Assembly (NCBI RefSeq): GCF_002575655.3
Contig: NC_053040.3
Coordinates: forward strand, 152,893,148-152,957,147
Length of the DNA: 64,000 bases
Direction of reading: 5' to 3'
Source of the DNA: Aegilops tauschii subsp. strangulata
Taxonomy: Eukaryota > Streptophyta > Magnoliopsida > Poales > Poaceae
The position numbers and the translations under genes are program-made. The notes under the pieces were generated by a model, which was given only the letters and a program-made list of their open reading frames with translations, was not told the DNA's origin and did not search any database. Numbering within the stretch: position 1 is the stretch's first letter; each line of letters opens with the position of its first letter. Below, piece by piece: positions 11,336 through 23,888 of this stretch.

Positions 11336-13359
11336 CTGCTGAATTATGTGACTTAAGTCGTCGGCATCCGGAGGTCGAACATATGTACCTTGGAAGTTGT
11401 CAAGGAAGGCCTCTTCCAAGTCCTCCCAGCTGCCGATGGAGTTTTCAGGCAGACTGTTCAACCAGTGCCGGGCTGGTCCTTTGAGTTTTAGTGGGAGGTA
11501 TCTAATGGCGTGGAGATCATCGCCGCGGGCCATATGAATGTGAAGAAGAAAATCCTCGATCCATACCGCGGGGTCTGTTGTCCCATCGTATGATTCGATG
11601 TTTACAGGTTTAAACCCTTCTGGAAATTTGTGTTCCATTACCTCGTCAGTGAAGCAAAGGGGGTGTGTGGCGCCTCTATATCGGGCCACGTCACGACGTA
11701 GCTTGGATGGAGTCCGTCTGCGGTTCTCGGCCCGGGCGTGAGTATGATTATTGCATCCGGCTAGGTAGCTGTTGTCGCATGTCGGGGGGCGTCCCCGTGA
11801 TCCATAGATCGATCTGTTCTGACCTGCTCGACTGTCCAAGTCCTGCCGCAGGTCGTATGTATGTCCTCGAGCTGTTTTATCTCTGCCTTTACGGTGAGGT
11901 GGGGCGGGCTGGTGTTCGGCTTGAGTTGCCGCTTTATCCCGACCACGTGGTGGTCGGTCAGTCGCATTGCACGATGATGGTACGGGCTCCAGTGCCTCAT
12001 CATCGAACTAAGGTAGCAATTTGCGCTTCGGGTAACTTTTGGCTTGGCACTTAAGGCCATATTCCTCGGCTGCCAGGACATCAGTCCATCTATCATTGAG
12101 CAGATCTTGATCAGCTTGAAGCTGCTGCTGCTTCTTTTCCAGGCTCCTTGCAGTGGCTATTAGCCGGCGCTTAAAGCGCTCCTGCTCGAGAGGTTCGTCA
12201 GGCACGATAAAATCCTCGTTGCCAAGGCTCACCTCATCCTCGGAGAGCGGAAGATAATTACTGTCCTCCGAGTCTTCGTGTATGGACTGTTCATTAGGGC
12301 TAACTTGCACGTCTTCCCGTTCGTCCTGTTCGGAAGTTGCCTCAATGGGGTCTTCATTGTCTTCGGCACCGTCTGGAGTGTTATCTTCTCTTGTGCCAGT
12401 ATCGTTGTCTTTTGCACGGCGTGATTTAGAGCGGCGCCGCTGACGTCGGCGTTTTGGCTGTATCTCAGGAGGTTTATTCTCGACTGGATCCTTCTCGTTG
12501 TCGCCATTGTTCTCTTTAGGTGTGTCCACCATGTATACATCATACAAAGAAGTGGCCGTCCAGCGTCCGATAAACGGCGGGTTTTGGGCCTCCTCTTCTC
12601 TGGCATCGTCATCCATACCGTCGATGTCTTCGGAGCCGTAATCGAGCATGTCAGTTAGGTCCCCGACAGTGGCTATGAAGTGGGCAGTGGGTGGGAAACG
12701 AAATTCTCCGTCATCAGCCTCCAGTTCGAACCGGATATAATTCGGCTGTGAGTCCCCCGCTAAGGAGAGTGTTTTTAATGAGTTTAGCACGTCGCCTAAA
12801 GGCGAGTGCCAGAAGATGTCCGTGGAGCTGAATTCGACGATCGATGTTTGATCAAGCTCGATGTACGCGGACGCACATGGTTTGGAACCTGTAGCCGGAA
12901 GCGAGTCCGAGGTTCTGGTGACACAGATCCCACTCGAGGTTGGGTCCGTGTGCGGCTCCGACGCCGCTGAGTCTGCGGCTTCCGAGGCGGGGCTGAGCCT
13001 CCCGTCCTCAGGTGGCGCGGTCTGCTCCGGATCTAGGGCCAGAGCAGTTGCAGGTTCTATCTCCTGGGTATGGTCCGATGACAGATTTAAGTCATGTTCA
13101 TCGCGATGACAGGGAGTGGCTGCCGTGGTCTCGAATCCGTCGAAGATCAAGTCTCCGCGGATATCCGCGACGTAGTTCAAGCTTCCAAATCTGACCTGAC
13201 GGCCAGGGCGTAGCTATCGATCTGCTCTAGATGGCCAAGCGAGTTAGCCCGCAGTGCGAAGCCGCCGAATACAAAGATCTGTCCGGGGAGGAAGGTTTCT
13301 CCCTGGACAACATTGTTGTAGACGATTGACGGGGTCATCGAACCTCTTGACGACGACAC
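11331..13359 (-). pseudogene. Gag N-terminal and capsid part of outer Gypsy element
   Basis: Three minus-strand ORF blocks (13,359-13,177, 13,180-12,008 and 11,839-11,336) follow the primer-site region. The first carries the family N-terminus (GQIFVFGGFALRANS). The second is long, acidic and low-complexity, with a basic patch (PKRRRQRRRSKSRR). The third holds the retrotransposon gag capsid core, with GFKPVNIESYDGTTDP and LKGPARHWLNSLPENS. The blocks are in different frames, so the copy is dead. The last block ends at the CCGGG insertion site of the inner element and resumes at 1,283. Confidence 0.8.
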
Positions 13360-13385
13360 AACGGAACTCTCAATGAAACCACCAA

Positions 13386-13865
13386 TGTCAGTGTCAAAAA
13401 CGGCGGATCTCGGGTAGGGGGTCCGAAACTGTGCGTCTAAGGTCGATGGTAACAGGAGACAAGGGACACGATGTTTACCCAGGTTCGGGCCCTCTCTATG
13501 GAGGTAATACCCTACTTCCTGCTTGATTGATCTTGATGAATATGAGTATTACAAGAGTTGATCTACCTCGATATCGTAATGGCTAAAACCCTAGAAGTAT
13601 AGCCTGTATGACTATGATTATGATTCTTGTCCCTACAGACTAAGCCCTCCGGTTTATATAGACACCGGAGGGGACTAGGATTGTACAAAGTCGGTTACAG
13701 AGAAAGGAATCTTCATATCAGGACACCAAGCTTGCCTTCCATGCCAAGGAGAGTCCCATCTGGACACGGGAGATAGTCTTCGGTCTTGTATCTTTACAAC
13801 CCATCAGTCTGTCCCACGTACCATAGTCCGGACGCCCGAGGACCCCCTAATACAGGACTCCCTCA
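13386..13865 (-). repeat. 5' LTR of outer Gypsy element (480 bp)
   Basis: On the minus strand it starts TGAGGGAGTCC and ends ACTGACA, giving TG...CA termini. It is alignable over its length with the 477-bp LTRs of the inner element but clearly diverged. The primer-binding region lies immediately left (13,360-13,385). The partner LTR is outside the window, so the target duplication (13,866-13,870 is GGCGC) cannot be tested. Confidence 0.85.
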
Positions 13866-14342
13866 GGCGCCCTCGGCAAGAGTCTTGTCGGGGCCTTGTG
13901 GGTATCTTCGGCAGGAGCCTTGCCGGGGCCTCGTGGGCATCCTCGGCAAGGAGCCTCGCTGTTGTCTTGTTTTCTGGTTCCTATCTAGGCCTCGTGGGCC
14001 CTTTGTCTTCACAAAGATCTGCATGCCACCATGGAGGCGCCTCCCGAGCCTTGGTTCCAATGTGGTTGATGGCGTCGGAACTTTTAGACTCAAGGGTGGC
14101 GGCCCCGTTGGTGTTGGGCAAGTTGCCCCGGCAAGGCTCTTGCCGGGGTCGTGAAGGCTGCCCCGGCAAGGGCCTTGCCGGGGGAGTTTCACCTCGCCCC
14201 TCTGCTCTTCATGCTTCTGGTCTTGAGCACGGCTCTGGTATTCTTGTGTCTTTGCTTCCTCTTCTGTCCCGCCAAGCGCGGCCGCGGGCGTGTGGCTGCG
14301 ACTGCCCGCGCACAAGTAAAGGGGTACAAAAAGGACCCCTAC
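13866..14342. repeat. GC-rich stretch with repeated CCGGCAAGgcctTGCCGG motifs, unidentified
   Basis: At least six copies of a palindromic motif around CGGCAAG...CTTGCCGGGG occur, for example near 13,871-13,884, 13,907-13,925, 14,129-14,147 and 14,161-14,181. The stretch lies between the outer Gypsy LTR and a truncated gag ORF. It is probably a fragment of another retrotransposon (LTR or untranslated region). No coding potential was recognised. Confidence 0.45.
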
Positions 14343-15666
14343 TTTTGTACACCGGCAGCATTGAAGTGATCTTGTTTTCTAATATAGTTTTCAAACTCAT
14401 AAAGGCATTGGCCGGGATGCATATTGTGAGGATTATCATTATCACTGAACTTCATTAGAGAATTTACCTCTACCACCTTAGGCATTGGTGGTGTATTAAG
14501 CTGTATTTCTTCAATAGGAGGTAAATTTTTAACATCCTCGGCCTTAATACCTTTTTCCTTCATAGATTTCTCTGCCTCTTGCATATCTTCAGGACTGAGA
14601 TATAATATACCCCTCTTCTTCGGAGTGGGTTTAGGCGGTGGTTCAGGAATAGTCCAATCATCATAATTTTTCAATATGTTATTCAATAATTCCTCAGCTT
14701 GTCCAATAGTTTGTTCCCTGAAAACACAACCAGCACAACTATCTAGGAAGTCCCTAGAAGCATCGGTTAGTCCATTATAGAAGATATCAAGTATTTCATT
14801 TTTCTTAAGAGGGTGATCAGCCAAAGCATTAAGTAACTGGCAAAGCCTCCCCCAAGCTTGTGGGAGACTCTCTTCTTTAGTTTGCACAAAGCTAAATACT
14901 TCTTGTAAGGCAGCTTGTTTCTTATGAGCAGGAAAATATTTTTCAGAGAAGTAGTAAATCATATCCTGGGGACTATGCACACAACCAGGAGAAAGAGTAT
15001 TGTACCAAGCTTTAGCATCACCCTTTAATGAGAAAGGAAATAATTTGAGAATAAAGTAGTAGCGAGTTTTCTCATCATGAGTAAAAAGGGTGGCTATATC
15101 ATTCAACTTTGTAAGATGTGCCACAATAGTTTCAGTTTCGTAACCATGGAAAGGATCAGATTCAACCAAAGTAATTAACTCTGGGTCGACAGAGAATTCA
15201 TAATCCTTATCATCAATAAAGATAGGCGAAGTAGCAAACTTAGGATCACATTTCATTCTAGCATTCAGAGATTTTTCTTTATACTTGTGTAATAATTTAT
15301 CTAGATCATCTCTATCATTACAAGCAAGAATTTCTCTAATTGTTTCTTCACTCATAACATAACCTTTCGGTACCTTAGGCAATTCATATCTAGGAGGGCT
15401 AGTTCTAGCAGGTGTTTCAGGAGATTCAGTTTCAAGCTCATCATGAGATTCAACAACATCATGTTGTATTACTCTAGCAATTTGTTCATCAAGAAATTCA
15501 CCAAGTGGCACATCATCATTATCAGGCAAGGTACTAGCATCATCATAAGCAGCATTCATAGTAGAAGTAGCATCATCAATAACTTCCGACATATCAGAAT
15601 TAATAGCATGTGGTTGTGCTGCAAGTTTACTCATAACAGAAGGTGAATCTAAAGCGGAACTAGATG
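14343..15666 (-). pseudogene. Gag of truncated Athila-type element
   Basis: A 431-codon frame runs from ATG 15,634 to 14,339. It has the gag capsid core (FILKLFPFSLKGDAKAWYNT, YYFSEKYFPAHKKQ, QAWGRLCQLLNALADH), followed by a lysine/proline-rich C-terminal region. The frame is open upstream of 15,634 and continues across the Sabrina-like insertion into 23,889 and beyond (…GGKELPSSSALDSPS…). The real start is therefore further right and the insertion split gag near its N-terminus. The 3' side ends abruptly near 14,343, where unrelated GC-rich DNA begins. Confidence 0.8.
15662..15666. repeat. Target-site duplication GATGG (left)
   Basis: Identical to 23,884-23,888. It lies within the minus-strand gag frame. 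Confidence 0.93.
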
Positions 15667-17208
15667 GTGATACGTCTCCAACGTATCTATAATTTTTGAT
15701 TGCTCCATGCTATTATATATTCTGTTTTGGATGTTTAATGGGATTTATTATACACTTTCATATTATTTTTGGGACTAACCTATCAACCCAAGGCCCAGTG
15801 CAAATTGTTGTTTTTTGCCTATTTCTGTATTTCACAGAAAAAGAATATCAAATGGAGTCCAAACGCAATGAAACCTTCGGGAGCGTGATTTTTGGATCAA
15901 ACGTGATCCAGAGGACTTGGAGTGGACGTCAAGAAACGAACGAGGAAGCCACGAGGCAGGGGGTGCGCATACCCCCCTGGGCGCGCCCTCCACCCTCGTG
16001 GGCCCCTCGTAGCTCCACCGACCTACTTCTTCCTCCTATATATACCTACGTACCCTGAAACCATCGAGCGGCACCACGAAAACCTAATTCCACCGCCGCA
16101 ACCATCTGTACCCGTGAGATCCCATCTTGGGGCCTTTTTCACCGCTCCACCGGAGGGGGAATCGATCACGGAGGGCTTCTACATCAACACCATACCCTCT
16201 CCGATGATGTGTGAGTAGTTTACCGCAGACCTTCGGGTCCATAGTTATTAGCTAGATGGCTTCTTCTCTCTCTTTGGGTCTCAATACAAAGTTCTCCTCG
16301 ATCTTCTTGGAGATCTATTTGATTTAACTCTTTTTGCGGTGTGTTTGTCAAGATCCGATGAATTGTGGGTTTATGATCAAGATTATCTATGAACAATATT
16401 TGAATCTTCTCTGAATTCTTTTATGTATGATTGGTTATCTTTGCAAGTCTCTTCGAATTATCAGTTTGGTTTGGCCTACTAGATTGATCTTTCTTGCAAT
16501 GGGAGAAGTGCTTAGCTTTGGGTTCAATCATGCGGTGCTCGATCCTAGTGATAGTAGGGGAAACAACACGTATTGTATTGTTTCCATCGAGGATAAAAAG
16601 ATGGGGTTTATATCATATTGCTTGAGTTTATCCCTCTACATCATGTCATCTTACCTAATGTGTTACTCTGTTCTTATGAACTTAATACTCTAGATGCATG
16701 CTGGATAGCGGTCGATGTGTGGAGTAATAGTAGTAGATGCAGGCAGGAGTCAGTCTACTTGTCACGGACGTGATGCCTATATACATGATCCACTTTTCTA
16801 TCAATTGCTCGACAGTAATTTGTTCACCCACCGTAATACTTATGCTATCTTGAGAGAAGCCACTTGTGAAACCTATGACCCCCGGGTCTATTTTTCATCG
16901 TATAAGTTTCCAATCTATTTTTACTTTGCAATCTTTACTTTTAATCTTTATCATAAAAATACCAAAAATATTATCTTATCATCTCTATCAGATCTCACTT
17001 TTGCAAGTGGCCGTGAAGGGATTGACAACCCCTTTATCGCGTTGGTTGCAAGGTTCTTATTTGTTTGTGTAGGTACGAGGGACTTGCGTGTGGCCTCCTA
17101 CTGGATTGATACCTTGGTTCTCAAAAACTAAGGGAAATACTTACGCTACTTTGCTCCATCACCCTTTCCTCTTCAAGGGAAAAACCAACGCATGCTCAAG
17201 AGGTAGCA
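15667..17208 (+). repeat. 5' LTR of Sabrina-like element
   Basis: It is 1,542 bp and contains a TATATATA box near 16,038-16,045 as likely promoter. It differs from the 3' LTR by substitutions and small indels, including about 26 bp absent here and present at about 23,441-23,466. Confidence 0.92.
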
Positions 17209-17219
17209 AGAAGGATTTC

Positions 17220-17237
17220 TGGCGCCGTTGCCGGGGA
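17220..17237 (+). other. Primer-binding site (tRNA-Asp type)
   Basis: TGGCGCCGTTGCCGGGGA lies 11 bases after the 5' LTR end. This sequence is known from Athila-lineage elements as complementary to the 3' end of tRNA-Asp. Confidence 0.75.
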
Positions 17238-17430
17238 GTCTACGCACAAGTCAAGACATACCAAGTACCCATCACAAACTCTTCTCCCTCACATTACATT
17301 ATTTGCCATTTGCCTCTCGTTTTCCTCTCCCCCACTTCACCCTTGCCATTTTATTCACCCTCTTTTTCTGTTCGCCTCTTTTTTCGCTTGCTTCTTGTTT
17401 GCTTGTGTGTTGGATTGTTTGCGTGTCACG

Positions 17431-19064
17431 ATGGCTCAAGATAATACTAAATTGTGTGACTTTTCCAATACCAACAACAATGATTTTCTTAGCACTCCGA
17501 TTGCTCCTCTTGCCGATGCTGAATCTTGTGAAATTAATGCTGCTTTGCTGAATCTTGTCATGAAAGATCAATTCGTCGGCCTTCCTAGTGAAGATGTCGC
17601 TACCCATCTAAATAGCTTTGTTGATTTGTGTGATATGCAAAAGAAAAAAGATGTGGACAATGATAGTGTTAAATTGAAGCTATTTCCCTTCTCGCTTAGA
17701 GATCGTGCTAAAACTTGGTTTTCGTCTTTGCCTAAAAATAGTATTGATTCTTGGAATAAGTGCAAAGATGCTTTTATCTCTAAGTATTTTCCTCCCGCTA
17801 AAATCATCTCTCTTAGAAACGATATCATGAATTTTAAGCAACTTGATCATGAACATGTTGCACAAGCTTGGGAGAGGATGAAATTAATGATACGTAATTG
17901 CCCTACACATGGTTTGAATCTATGGATGATTATACAAAAAAATTATGCCGGATTGAATTTTGCTTCTAGAAATCTTTTAAATTCGGCCGCGGGAGGCACT
18001 TTTATGGAAATCACTCTAGGAGAAGCTACTAAATTCCTAGATAATATTATGTTAATTATTCTCAATGGCACACTAAAAGATCTACTAGTAAAAAGGTGCA
18101 TGCAATTGAAGAACTTAATGTTTTGAGTGGAAAGATGGATGAACTTATGAAATTGTTTGCTAATAAGAGTGTTTCTTCTGATGCCAACGATATGCCTTTG
18201 TCTACTTTGATTAAGAATAATAATGAATCTATGGATGTGAATTTTGTTGGTAGGAACAATCTTGGTAACAACGCTTATAGAGGAAACTTTAATCCTAGGT
18301 CGTATCCTAGTAATTCCTCTAATAATTATGGTAATTCCTACAACAAATCTTATGGAAACTTTAATAAGATTCCCTCTGATTTTGAGACTAGTGTTAAAGA
18401 ATTTATGATTTCTCAAAAGAATTTCAATGCTTTGCTTGAAGAAAAATTGCCTAAGATTGATGAATTGGCTAGGAACATGGACAGAATTTCTCTTGATGTT
18501 CATTCTTTGAAACTTAGATCTATTCCACCTAAGCATGATATCAATGAGTCTCTCAAAGCCATGAGAATTTCCATTGATGAGTGCAAAGAAAGAACCGCTA
18601 GGATGCGTGCTAAGAAAGATTGCTTTGTAAAAGCGTGTTCTTCTAGTTTTCATGATAATAAGGATGAAGATCTAAAAGTAATTGATGTGTCCCCTATTAA
18701 ATCTTTGTTTTGCTATATGAATCTTGGTAATGATGGGACTGGAGATGAGTCAACTTTAGTTAAAAGGCGTCCCAATGATTCGGAGTTTTTAGATCTTGAT
18801 GCAAAATTTGGTAAAAGTGGGATTGAAGAGGTCAAAACTTTAGATAGCAATGAACCCACTATCTTGGATTTCAAGGATTTTAATTATTATAATTGTTCTT
18901 TAATAGATTGTATTTCCTTGTTGCAATCCGTGCTAAATTCTCCGCATGCTTATAGTCAAAATAAGGCTTTTACTAAACATATCGTTGATGCTTTAATGCA
19001 ATCTTATGAAGAAAAGCTTGAATTGGAAGTTTCTATCCCTAGAAAACTTTATGATGAGTGGTAA
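17431..19064 (+). pseudogene. Gag of Sabrina-like element, frameshifted
   Basis: ATG 17,431 opens a frame with the gag capsid core (LKLFPFSLRDRAKTWFSSLP, FISKYFPPAKI, QAWERMKLMIRNCPTHGL) and ends at 18,126. The protein continues in another frame from about 18,096 to 19,064. That part includes an Asn/Ser-rich stretch and lysine-rich helices (SQKNFNALLEEKLPKIDELA). A frameshift near 18,060-18,100 therefore breaks gag. The short interval to the protease ORF holds another frame change. Confidence 0.82.
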
Positions 19065-19105
19065 CCTACTATTAAATTAAAATTAAAGATCATGAATGAT
19101 ATGCT

Positions 19106-19510
19106 TTGTGTGATTTGGGTGCTAGTGTTTCCACAATTCCAAAAACTTTGTGTGATATGTTAGGTTTCCGTGAATTTGATGATTGTTCTTTAAACTTGCA
19201 CCTTGCGGATTCCACCATTAAGAAACCTATGGGGAGAATTAATGATGTTCTTATCATTGAAAATAGGAATTATGTGCCCGTAGATTTCATTGTTCTTGAT
19301 ATAGATTGCAATCCTTCATGTCCTATTATTCTTGGTAGACCTTTCCTTAGAACGATTGGTGCAATTATTGATATGAAGGAAGGAAATATTAGATTCCAAT
19401 TTCCGTTAAGGAAAGGCATGGAACACTTTCCTAGAAATAAAATCAAATTACCTTATGAATCTATTATGAGAGCTACTTATGGATTGCATGCCAAAGATGA
19501 TAATACCTAG
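19106..19510 (+). pseudogene. Retropepsin-like protease of Sabrina-like element
   Basis: The frame has the aspartic protease core CDLGASVSTIPKTL (D-L-G-A-S), the inner strand region (NYVPVDFIVLDIDC) and the conserved CPIILGRPFLRTIGAIID. It is followed by a stop at 19,508-19,510 and no RT. It is separated by a frame change from gag, so a fused Gag-Pro cannot be made from this copy. Confidence 0.8.
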
Positions 19511-22318
19511 ATCTATCCTTGCCTTTATGCCTAGCTAGGGGCGTTAAACGATAGCGCTTGTTGGGAGGCAACCCAATTTTATTTTATTTTTTGATTTTTG
19601 GTTCTGTTTAGTAATAAATAATCCATCTAGCTTATGTTTATATGTGGTTTTGTGTTTTAATTAGTGTTTGTGCCAAGTAGAACCTTTGGGAAGACTTGGG
19701 GAAAGTCTTTGCGATCTTGCTGTAAAAAACAGAAACTTTAGCGCTCACGAGATTAGCTACAACTTTTTACTGGAGAGTGCTATTTAGTTGATTCTTTTTG
19801 CAGATGATTAATAGATAAATTCCTCACGTCCAGAAATTTATTTTAGAATTTTTGGAGTTCCAGAAGTTTGCGTTAGTTACAGATTACTACAGACTGTTCT
19901 GTTTTTGACAGATTCTGTTTTTCGTGTGTTGTTTGCTTATTTTGATGAATCTATGGCTAGTAATGGAGTTTATGAACCATAGAGAAGTTGGAATACAGTA
20001 GGTTTAACACCAATATAAATAAAGAATGAGTTCATTACAGTACCTTGAAGTGGTGTTTTGTTTTCTTTCGCTAACGGAGCTCACGAGATTTTCTGTTAAG
20101 TTTTGTGTTGTGAAGTTTTCAAGTTTTGGGTAAAGATTTGATGGATTATGGAACAAGGAGTGGCAAGAGCCTAAGATTGGGGATGCCCAAGGCACCACAA
20201 GGTAAAATCTAAGGACAACCCAAAATCCTAAGCTTGGGGATGCCCCGGAAGGCATCCCCTCTTTTGTTTTCGTCCATCGGTAACTTTACTTGGAGCTATA
20301 GTTTTATTCACCACATGATATGTATTTTGCTTGGAGCGTCTTGTATGATTTGAGTCTTTGCTTGTTAGTTCTCCACAATAATCCTTGCTGTACACACCAT
20401 TTGAGAGAGACAGACATTATTCGGAATTTATTAGAATACTCTATGTGCTTCACTTATATCTTTTGAGTTAGACAATTTTGCTCTAGTGCTTCACTTATAT
20501 CCTTTAGAGCACGGCGGTGGTTTTATTTATAGAAATAATTTATCTCTCATGCTTCACTTATATTATTTTGAGAGTCCTTTAGAACAGCATGGTAATTTGC
20601 TTTGGTTATAAATTTAGTCCTAATATGATAGGCATCCAAGATAAAAACTTCTAAGTGCATTGAATACTAAGAGAAGTTTGATACTTGATAGTTGTTTTGA
20701 GATATGGAGATAGTGATATCAAAGTTGTGCTAGTTAAGTAGTTGTGAATTTGAGAAATACATGTGTTGAAGTTTGCAAGTCCCGTAGCATGCACGTATGG
20801 TAAACGTTATGTAACAAATTTGAAACATGAGGTGTTCTTTGATTGTCATCCTTATGAGTGGCGGTCGGGGACGAGCGATGGTCTTTTCCTACCAATCTAT
20901 CCCCCTAGGAGCATGCGCGTAGTGCTTGGTTTTTGATGACTTGTAGATTTTTGCAATAAGTATGTGAGTTCTTTATGACTAATGATTGAGTCCATGGATT
21001 ATACGCACTCTCAACCTTCCATCATTGCTAGCCTCTTCGGTACCGTGCATTGCCCTTTCTCACCTTGAGAGTTGGTGCAAACTTCACCGGTGCATCCAAA
21101 CCCCGTGATACGATACGCTCTATCACACATAAACCTCCTTATATCTACCTCAAAACAGCCACCATACCTACCTATTATGGCATTTCCATAGCCATTCCGA
21201 GATATATTGCCATGCAACTTTCCACCGTTCCGTTTATTATGACATGCTTTATCATTGTCATATTGCCTTGCATGATCATGTAGTTGACATCGTATTTGTG
21301 GCAAAGCCACCATGCATATTATTCATACATGTCACTCTTGATTCATTGCCCTTCCCGGTACACCGCCGGAGGCATTCATATAGAGTCATACTTTGTTCTA
21401 GTATCGAGTTGTAATCATTGAGTTGTAAATAAATAGAAGTGTGATGATCATCATTAATAGAGCATTGTCCCAAATAAAAAAAGAGAGAAAGGCCAAAAAA
21501 AGGCCCAAAAAAGAGAGAAAAGAAAAGGGACAATGCTACTATCCTTTTTCCACACTTGTGCTTCAAAGTAGCACCATGATCTTTATGATAGAGAGTCTCT
21601 TGTTTTGTCACTTTCATATACTAGTGGGAATTTTTCATTATAGAACTTGGCTTGTATATTCCAACAATGGGCTTCCTCAAATGCCCTAGGTCTTCGTGAG
21701 CAAGCAAGTTGGATGCACACCCACTTAGTTTATTTTGTTGAGCTTTCATACATTTATAGCTCTAGTGCATCTGTTGCATGGCAATCCCTAGTCCTTGCAT
21801 TCACATCAATTGGCGGGCATCTCCCTAGCCCGTTGATTAGCCGCGTCAATGTGAGACTTTCTCCTTTTTTGTCTTCTCCACACAACCCCCATCATTATAT
21901 TCTATTCCACCCATAGTGCTATATCCATGGCTCACGCTCATGTATTGCGTGAAAGTTGAAAAAAGTTTGAGATTACTAAAGTATGAAACAATTGCTTGGC
22001 TTGTCATCGGGGTTGTGCAAGATGAGATCATTCTTGTGTGACGAAAATGAAGCATGGCCAAACTATATGATTTTGTAGGGATGAGCTTTCTTTGGCTATG
22101 TTATTTTGAGAAGACATAATTGCTTGGTTAGTATGCTTGAAGTATTATTATTTTTATGTCAATATTAAACTTTTATCTTGAATCTTTTGGATCTGAACAT
22201 TCATGCCACAATAAAGAAAATTACATTGAAGAATATGCTAAGTAACATTCCACATCAAAAATTCCGTTTTTATCATTTACCTACTCGAGGACGATTAGGA
22301 ATTAAGCTTGGGGATGCT
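19511..22318 (+). other. Long non-coding 3' internal region of Sabrina-like element
   Basis: No conserved coding sequence is seen for 2.8 kb. It holds a perfect hairpin at 20,236-20,259 (GGGGATGCC, 6-nt loop, GGCATCCCC). Three copies of GCTTCACTTATAT lie near 20,447, 20,488 and 20,551. A purine-rich run sits at 21,473-21,530, and the polypurine tract just before the 3' LTR. The length suggests packaging or structural RNA functions used by a non-autonomous element (inference). Confidence 0.6.
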
Positions 22319-23883
22319 TGATACGTCTCCAACGTATCTATGATTTTTGATTGCTCCATGCTATTATATATTCTGTTTTGGATGTTTAATGGGCTTTATT
22401 ATACACTTTTATATTATTTTTGGGACTAACCTATTAACCCAAGGCCCAGTGCAAATTGCTGTTTTTTTGCCTATTTCAGTGTTTCACAGAAAAAGAATAT
22501 CAAACGGAGTCCAACGGAATGAAACCTTCGAGAGTGTGATTTTTGGAACAAACGTGATCCAGAGGACTTGGAGTGGACGTCAAGAAACGAATGAGGAAGC
22601 CACGAGGCAGGGGGCACGTCTACCCCCTGGGCGCGCCGTCCACCCTCGTGGGCCCCTCGTAGCTCCACCGACCTACTTCTTCTTCCTATATATACCTACG
22701 TACCCTAAAACCATCGAGGGGCACCACGAAAACCTAATTCCACCGCTGCAACCTTTTGTACCCGTGAGATCCCATCTTGGGGCCTTTTCCGGCACTCCGC
22801 CGGAGGGGGAATTGATCACGGAGGGCTTCTACATCAACACCATAGCCTCTCCGATGATGTGTGAGTAGTTTGCCACAGACTTTTGGGTCCATAGTTATTA
22901 GCTAGATGGCTTCTTCTCTCTCTTTGGATCTCAATACAAAGTTCTCCTCGATCTTCTTGGAGATCTATTTGATGTAACTCTTTTTGCGGTGTGTTTGTCG
23001 AGATCCGATGAATTGTGGGTTTATGATCAAGATTATCTATGAACAATATTTGAATCTTCTCTAAATTCTTTTATGTATGATTGGTTATCTTTGCAACTCT
23101 CTTCGAATTATCAGTTTGGTTTGGCCTACTAGATTGATCTTTCTTGCAATGGGAGAAGTGCTTAGCTTTGGTTTCAATCATGCGGTGCTCGATCCCAGTG
23201 ACAGTAGGGGAAATGACACGTATTGTATTATTGCCATCGAGGATAAAAAGATGGGGTTTATACCATATTGATTGAGTTTATCCCTCTACATCATGTCATC
23301 TTACCTAATGCGTTACTCTGTTCTTATGAACTTAATACTCTAGATGCATGCTGGATAGCGGTCGATGTGTGGAGTAATAGTAGTAGATGCAGGCAGGAGT
23401 CAGTCTACTTGTCACGAACGTGATGCCTATATACATGATCATGCCTAGATATTCTCATAATTATGCACTTTTCTATCAGTTGCTCGACAGTAATTTGTTC
23501 ACCCATCGTAATACTTATGCTATCTTGAGAGAATCCACTAGTGAAACCTATGGCCCCCGGGTCTATTTTCCATCGTGTAAGTTTCCAATCTATTTTTACT
23601 TTGCAATCTTTACTTTTAATCGTTATCATAAAAATACCAAAAATATTATCTTATCATCTCTATCAGATCTCACTTTTGCAAGTGGTCGCGAAGGGATTGA
23701 CAACCCCTTTATCGCGTTGGTTGCAAGGTTCTTATTTGTTTGTGTAGGTACGAGGGACTTGCGTGTGGCCTCCTACTAGATTGATACCTTGGTTCTCAAA
23801 AACTGAGGGAAATACTTACGCTACTTTGCTGCATCACCCTTTCCTCTTCAAGGGAAAAACCAACGCATGCTCAAGAGGTAGCA
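22319..23883 (+). repeat. 3' LTR of Sabrina-like element
   Basis: It is 1,565 bp, preceded by the G-rich tract and followed by GATGG (23,884-23,888). Confidence 0.92.
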
Positions 23884-23888
23884 GATGG
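23884..23888. repeat. Target-site duplication GATGG (right)
   Basis: Identical to 15,662-15,666. Confidence 0.93.

Larger units (their letters stand above)
1..13865 (-). mobile_element. Outer Gypsy LTR retrotransposon, minus strand, interrupted, left part outside window
   Basis: Reading leftward, the element has an LTR (13,386-13,865), a gag N-terminus, the capsid domain, a zinc-knuckle region and a retropepsin, which runs off the window start. A second Gypsy element (1,284-11,330) sits inside gag. Removing it and one CCGGG copy joins the two gag halves in frame. The pol region and second LTR must lie left of the window. The LTR and gag termini resemble those of the inserted element, so the two belong to related families, probably Fatima-like Triticeae Gypsy (name from memory). 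Confidence 0.85.
15667..23883 (+). mobile_element. Complete Sabrina-like non-autonomous Gypsy element (8,217 bp)
   Basis: LTRs of 1,542 bp (15,667-17,208) and 1,565 bp (22,319-23,883) share TGATACGTCTCC starts and GAGGTAGCA ends. The 5-bp duplication GATGG flanks both sides. The internal part has an Athila-type primer site, broken gag, and a protease. From 19,511 to the 3' LTR (2.8 kb) no reverse transcriptase or integrase is seen, so mobilisation would need proteins from another element. A G-rich tract (AGCTTGGGGATGCT) precedes the 3' LTR. Confidence 0.92.
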
